51,936 bases of DNA from Oscillospiraceae bacterium (GTDB taxonomy: Bacteria > Bacillota > Clostridia > Oscillospirales > UBA929), in the NCBI GenBank assembly GCA_009784085.1, contig WRCJ01000002.1:1-51936 (forward strand), in the 5' to 3' direction. This document shows positions 48,414-51,936 of this stretch, one piece after another; positions within the stretch are counted from its first letter, which is position 1, and each line of letters starts with the position of its first letter. A program made the position numbers and the translations under genes. The notes below the pieces were generated by a model that worked only from the letters and a program-made list of their open reading frames with translations, made no database searches and was not told where the DNA came from.

Positions 48414-49737
48414 AACAAGGCGTGAAACAAGGCATGATACAAGGCATGAAACGATGCATGAAACGATGCCTGACTTAGTGCCTGAACCCGTGTATGAAAA
48501 GATCACGTTGCCCAATGGGGTCAGGTTGCTGTTCGAGGAAATCCCCCATGTGCGGTCGGCTACGGTCGGTATTTGGGTGGGTTGTGGTTCCCGCCTGGAG
48601 CCCCGGCACCTGTCCGGCGTCTCCCACGCTTTGGAACACATGGCGTTTAAAGGCACGAAAAAGCGCACGGCCGAGAAAATCGCCGCCGATTCCGACGCCA
48701 TCGGCGGGCAGGTCAACGCCTTTACCACAAAGGAGTGTACCTCTTATTACGCGCGGGCGTTGCGCGATCACCTGCCCCTGGCCATCGACATCATCACCGA
48801 CATTTTCAGCTCGCCGCTCATCACCGCCCAAGATTGGGAAACCGAGCGGGGGGTTATCCTGGAAGAGATTGGCATGTACGAGGACACGCCGGAAGACCTT
48901 GTCACGGAGCGCCTGTTTGGCGCCGTGTTCCGCGGTTGCTCGTTGGGCAGGCCGATTTTGGGGTCGGCTGGCGCGTTGCGGCGGATGAGCGCCGGCCAGA
49001 TAGCCCGTTATAAAGACAGCCACTACCGTGCCGGCAGTACGGTGGTGGCCCTCAGCGGCAACTTCTCCCCCGGGGACAAGGCCGCGTTGGTAGATTGCTT
49101 CGCGCCCATGGCCGCTGAACCGGCCTTGACGCCGCCGACTTCGTCGCTGGCGCCATCCTTTACGGTCCGCCGCAAGGATATCGAGCAGAACCACCTGTGT
49201 TTGGCTTGGCCGTCCCTGCCCTATAACAGCCCCGACCGCTACACGCAACAGGTGCTGTCGAACATCTTGGGCGGCGGCGTGTCCTCCCGGCTGGTGCAGG
49301 AGATCCGGGAGGCGCGGGGGTTGTGCTATTCGATCTATACCTTTGCCACCGGGCACGAAGATACCGGCTTATTTGGCGTCTACACGGCGCTCTCCCCGGA
49401 GGCCGAGCGGAAGGCGTTGCCGCTCATCGCACAGCTGGTGGGGGACTTTGCCCGGCATGGCCCCACCGAAGACGAGGTCGCCAGGGCGAGGGAGCAGGTC
49501 AAAGCCAATGTCCTCATGGGCTTTGAATCGACCTCGGCGCGTATGACGCACTTGGCCCGTTGCGAATTGCTCCTTGGGAAAGTCATCCCGGCGCGTGAGC
49601 TGGTTGAGGCGTACGACGCGGTCACCAGGGAGTCTGTGTGCGCGTTGGCGCGGCGTATCTTTGTCCCGGAATCGCTCTGTTTTTCGGCGGTCGGCCGGTT
49701 GTCTGCGGCTTCGGAGTATAGGAAGCTGTTAGCATAG
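48406..49737 (+). CDS. M16-family zinc peptidase (processing-peptidase-like)
   Basis: 443 residues. The inverzincin motif HALEH lies in SGVSHALEHMAFKGTKKRTA, with the downstream Glu in WETERGVILEEIGMYEDTPE; the second half contains HLCLAWPSLPYNSPDRY and the substrate-binding GLCYSIYTFA. This is the standard partner downstream of pnp in Bacillota (YmxG-like). The N-terminus is unusual: repeated tetrapeptides (RETR, RETR, HDTR, HETM, HETM) encoded by a 12-base array. The ATG at 48406 overlapping the pnp stop is a good coupled start, but in-frame ATGs at 48454 or 48466 could be the true start. Confidence 0.9.
   Translation: MRETRRETRHDTRHETMHETMPDLVPEPVYEKITLPNGVRLLFEEIPHVRSATVGIWVGCGSRLEPRHLSGVSHALEHMAFKGTKKRTAEKIAADSDAIGGQVNAFTTKECTSYYARALRDHLPLAIDIITDIFSSPLITAQDWETERGVILEEIGMYEDTPEDLVTERLFGAVFRGCSLGRPILGSAGALRRMSAGQIARYKDSHYRAGSTVVALSGNFSPGDKAALVDCFAPMAAEPALTPPTSSLAPSFTVRRKDIEQNHLCLAWPSLPYNSPDRYTQQVLSNILGGGVSSRLVQEIREARGLCYSIYTFATGHEDTGLFGVYTALSPEAERKALPLIAQLVGDFARHGPTEDEVARAREQVKANVLMGFESTSARMTHLARCELLLGKVIPARELVEAYDAVTRESVCALARRIFVPESLCFSAVGRLSAASEYRKLLA
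48411..48475. repeat. 12-base unit repeated five times across the pnp/M16 junction
   Basis: Units TGAAACAAGGCG, TGAAACAAGGCA, TGATACAAGGCA, TGAAACGATGCA and TGAAACGATGCC. The first begins with the pnp stop codon TGA. Period 12 keeps the M16 frame open, adding repeated tetrapeptides to its N-terminus. Confidence 0.92.
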
Positions 49738-49774
49738 GAAGCTGTTATTTTATAATTCTTGAGGAGGGTTTTAG

Positions 49775-50707
49775 ATGCCTTGTGAACAGTGCGGCGCCAA
49801 AACCAACGGGGACGTAACGTTGTGCCCCGCTTGCGAGGCGGAGGGGAAGTCTGCGGCTATCTTCTCCGACCAAGATGGGAAGGAAGGGAAAGCCACAACC
49901 AAGGGGAAGCTTTCAGGCTTTGCCGAAGGAGACGGGGAAGACGGGGAGGCCGGTAAGGCCGGTAAGGCCGGTGATGCCGGTGAGGGTGCCGGCGACAAAG
50001 GCGGCGACGGTGCCGGCGATGTTGCTGACGGTGATGCCGGTGACGCTGACGGCGAGGGCGGCGACGATGTCGATGATTATGTCGACGATGACGATGCCGA
50101 CGAGGGCGCCGATCCCGACGGGTCCCCAGGCGGAGGAGACGGGCAAGACGGCGGCCAACACGAAGTAGCCGTGGAAAAACAGAAAACAAAGATTATGCCT
50201 TTTGTAATTTCCCTGGTGGTGATCGCGCTTTTGGGCGTGGGCATGGTCTTCTACTTCTTCTTGGGGCATATCTTCCAGGTGGACGAAACCGGTATCGTGG
50301 CCGATAGGTTCGAGATCTTCACAGCGGCCATGGAAAAGGGCGATATCGATGGGATGATTGCCATTTGGGAGCCGGAAATGGGGTTTACGCAAGACTATGT
50401 CCCCTTCTTCGGCGATATGCCTACGTTTATTGAGAATCTGAAATCCGGCGCCATAGGGGAATTTGACATCGATTACACAAGCCATGGATCGGTCATCGCC
50501 AGCTTTATCAAGTCAGCCTCTTATCGCCTCGAACTCGACAGTGAGAATATCACCATCGATGAGTACCAGAACGAGGAAACGGGCGTGGTCGACTATGAGT
50601 ATGCCATACTCCCCATTACGGAGTATATGTCCACCGTGGAGGGGGATCCCTATTCCGGGTACCTCTACATGATCAAACTGGACGGTCAATGGTATTTGAC
50701 TTCCTAA
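49775..50707 (+). CDS. zinc-ribbon, acidic-linker membrane protein of unknown function
   Basis: 310 residues. A short N-terminal zinc ribbon (CEQCGAKTNGDVTLCPACEAE, Cys-x2-Cys twice) is followed by about 105 residues of Gly/Asp/Ala repeats (DAGDADGEGGDDVDDYVDDD), one membrane helix (IMPFVISLVVIALLGVGMVF) and an outer domain of about 130 residues (DRFEIFTAAMEKGDIDGMIA, WEPEMGFTQDYVPFFGDM, ending YLYMIKLDGQWYLTS), which looks like a small SnoaL/DUF4878-type fold (weak impression). AGGAGGG lies six bases before the ATG. Role unknown. Confidence 0.8.
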   Translation: MPCEQCGAKTNGDVTLCPACEAEGKSAAIFSDQDGKEGKATTKGKLSGFAEGDGEDGEAGKAGKAGDAGEGAGDKGGDGAGDVADGDAGDADGEGGDDVDDYVDDDDADEGADPDGSPGGGDGQDGGQHEVAVEKQKTKIMPFVISLVVIALLGVGMVFYFFLGHIFQVDETGIVADRFEIFTAAMEKGDIDGMIAIWEPEMGFTQDYVPFFGDMPTFIENLKSGAIGEFDIDYTSHGSVIASFIKSASYRLELDSENITIDEYQNEETGVVDYEYAILPITEYMSTVEGDPYSGYLYMIKLDGQWYLTS

Positions 50708-50763
50708 AACCTTCGTGAGTGATGGGCTTCGTATAAGGAATAGGGGAGGGGGATCGGGTTCCT

Positions 50764-51684
50764 ATGAATATCGATGCGCTCATCGAGGGCATACGCGCTA
50801 AACAAAACCCCACCGTTGCCGGGCTGGATCCCCGCCCGGAACACTTGCCCGCGTTTTTGCTGGACGACGCCATCAGGGAACACGGCGAGACGCTGGCGGC
50901 CCTTGCGGCGGCGACCATGCGATTCAACACGGCCATCTTAGACGCGCTACATGACATCGTCCCGGCTGTCAAACTGCAGTCAGCATGCTACGAAATGCTG
51001 GGGCCGGAGGGCATGGCCGCGATGAGGGACAGTATTGCCTATGCCAAGGGCTTGGGGTTGTATGTCATTGTAGACGCCAAGAGGGGCGACATCGGTTCGA
51101 CTGCCGAATGTTACAGCGCGGCCTTCTTGGGCCGGGTCAAGGTGGGGGGCGCCGAGATCGCGCCCTTCGACGCCGACGCATTGACGGTCAACCCTTACTT
51201 GGGTTCGGACTGTGTTTTGCCGTTTCTCGATGATGTAGGCGCCAATGCGCGGGCTATCTTCATCCTGGGGCGCACCTCGAACCGGTCATCCAGCGAGCTA
51301 CAGCTGTTGCCCGCGCCCGACCGCCCGCTCTACCGCGTGGTGGGCGAGCTGACCGAACGCTGGGGCGCCGCCTATATCGGCGCCCATGGGTACTCGTCGG
51401 TGGGCCTGGTGGTGGGCGCCACGCAACCTGCGGAGATTGTGGAGTTGCGCCGCCATTTGCGGCGCACTTTTTTCCTCATACCCGGCTATGGCGCGCAGGG
51501 AGGCGCGGCATGGGATATTGCCCGCGCCTTTGACAATCTGGGACGGGGCGCGTTGGTCAACTCTTCCCGCGCCATTCTTTGCGCTTGGCAGAAAAAGGGA
51601 ACCCCGGAGGCGTACGCCGACTGTGCAAGGGCCGAAGCGTTGCGCATGAAGGAAGAGTTGGGGAGATATGTCACGTTTAACTGA
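50764..51684 (+). CDS. pyrF: orotidine 5'-phosphate decarboxylase, type 2
   Basis: 306 residues. Last step of UMP synthesis. The catalytic signature DAKRGDIGSTAECYSAAFLG has Asp104, Lys106 and Asp109; phosphate-binding LIPGYGAQGG and GALVNSSRAILCAW are near the end. The start NPTVAGLDPRPEHLP is typical of the longer, type 2 enzymes. GGGGAGGGGG lies upstream of the ATG. No other pyrimidine gene is adjacent; pyrB is 33 kb away on the other strand in this window. It overlaps the following reading frame by 17 bases. Confidence 0.94.
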   Translation: MNIDALIEGIRAKQNPTVAGLDPRPEHLPAFLLDDAIREHGETLAALAAATMRFNTAILDALHDIVPAVKLQSACYEMLGPEGMAAMRDSIAYAKGLGLYVIVDAKRGDIGSTAECYSAAFLGRVKVGGAEIAPFDADALTVNPYLGSDCVLPFLDDVGANARAIFILGRTSNRSSSELQLLPAPDRPLYRVVGELTERWGAAYIGAHGYSSVGLVVGATQPAEIVELRRHLRRTFFLIPGYGAQGGAAWDIARAFDNLGRGALVNSSRAILCAWQKKGTPEAYADCARAEALRMKEELGRYVTFN

Positions 51685-51936
51685 ATCCCACACGCAAGAC
51701 GCCGCCACGATGTCAACGTCAACGCCGCCGCGCCGGGGCGGCCACGCCCTCATGCTGGTCTTCTGCGCGTTTATCGCGATTGTCACGTCCGCCATCGTAC
51801 TCATCGGCGGGCAGTATCATGACACGGGCGATCCTGTCCCGCCCACGCCCGGCGCCTTTGCCCATTTGGAACCGCTGCCCGGCAGCTTGGCGCCGCTGGC
51901 GGTCCCGACTGACCGCGGCCAGCCCGTCGGCGACAA
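51668..51936 (+). CDS. N-terminal part of a membrane-anchored protein (cut by window edge)
   Basis: An open frame from ATG at 51668 continues for 89 codons to the right edge. A short hydrophilic start (MSRLTESHTQDAATMSTSTP) precedes a membrane helix (ALMLVFCAFIAIVTSAIVLI) and an outer Pro/Gly-rich segment (DPVPPTPGAFAHLEPLPGSL). GGGGAG lies just before the ATG, which is inside the pyrF end (17-base overlap). An internal ATG at 51710 is possible. Function unknown from this part. Confidence 0.6.
   Translation, partial: MSRLTESHTQDAATMSTSTPPRRGGHALMLVFCAFIAIVTSAIVLIGGQYHDTGDPVPPTPGAFAHLEPLPGSLAPLAVPTDRGQPVGD

Overview
The window looks like chromosomal DNA from a Gram-positive Clostridia-type member of the Bacillota (inference). 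The evidence is strong AGGAGG-like ribosome binding sites, sigma-A promoters (TTGACA-N17-TATAAT type), a bacterial V/A-type ATPase operon, and firmicute-style clusters: greA-lysS, dprA-topA-trmFO, plsX-rnc, ftsEX-M23-S41 and rpsO-pnp-M16. Core genes are GC-rich. Two AT-richer stretches (about 1-7000 and 24600-28700) carry accessory genes. No tRNA, rRNA, CRISPR array or intact insertion sequence was seen.

Layout. 1-7000 (minus): the start of an unknown gene, a chimeric antitoxin/toxin gene with its operator, a Fic-protein remnant, sbcC-sbcD, and a DUF234-type ATPase with a strong promoter and double dyad. 7000-17300 (minus): pyrB, whose product ends in a PyrI-like zinc ribbon, followed by a nine-gene V/A-ATPase operon (H-C-I-K-F-E-A-B-D). 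17400-20170 (minus): dusB, an ECF sigma factor and its zinc-finger anti-sigma factor from one promoter that may give a leaderless mRNA. 20200-24570: a membrane protein and lysA (plus), then a membrane-anchored LysM/G5/M23 peptidase (minus). 24600-28700 (minus): accessory island with mazE-mazF-lipoprotein-KilA-N, a coiled-coil protein, a 590-base stretch without a confident gene, and a PIN toxin with a small overlapping partner. 28850-40170 (minus): a ten-gene operon, greA-lysS-(membrane protein)-trmH-dprA-topA-trmFO-plsX-rnc-amidohydrolase. 40170-45660 (minus): a CdaR/PucR-type regulator, ftsE-ftsX, an EnvC/PcsB-like M23 hydrolase and an S41 protease. 45700-51936 (plus): rpsO with a structured leader, pnp, an M16 peptidase, a zinc-ribbon membrane protein, pyrF, and the start of another membrane protein.

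The most unusual property is spread over the whole window. Many gene junctions carry short tandem repeats (8-15 bp units) that start inside a coding end and copy its stop codon, or that carry start codons. The same tendency appears as in-frame low-complexity insertions in conserved proteins (V-ATPase B and E, SbcC, DusB, PyrB, DprA, sigma factor, PNPase tail). Together with small palindromic dispersed repeats, this suggests a genome where replication slippage at gene boundaries is unusually common or unusually tolerated. The other leading points are the antitoxin-toxin chimera under an intact operator, the PyrB zinc-ribbon fusion, and the mazEF operon extended by a lipoprotein.
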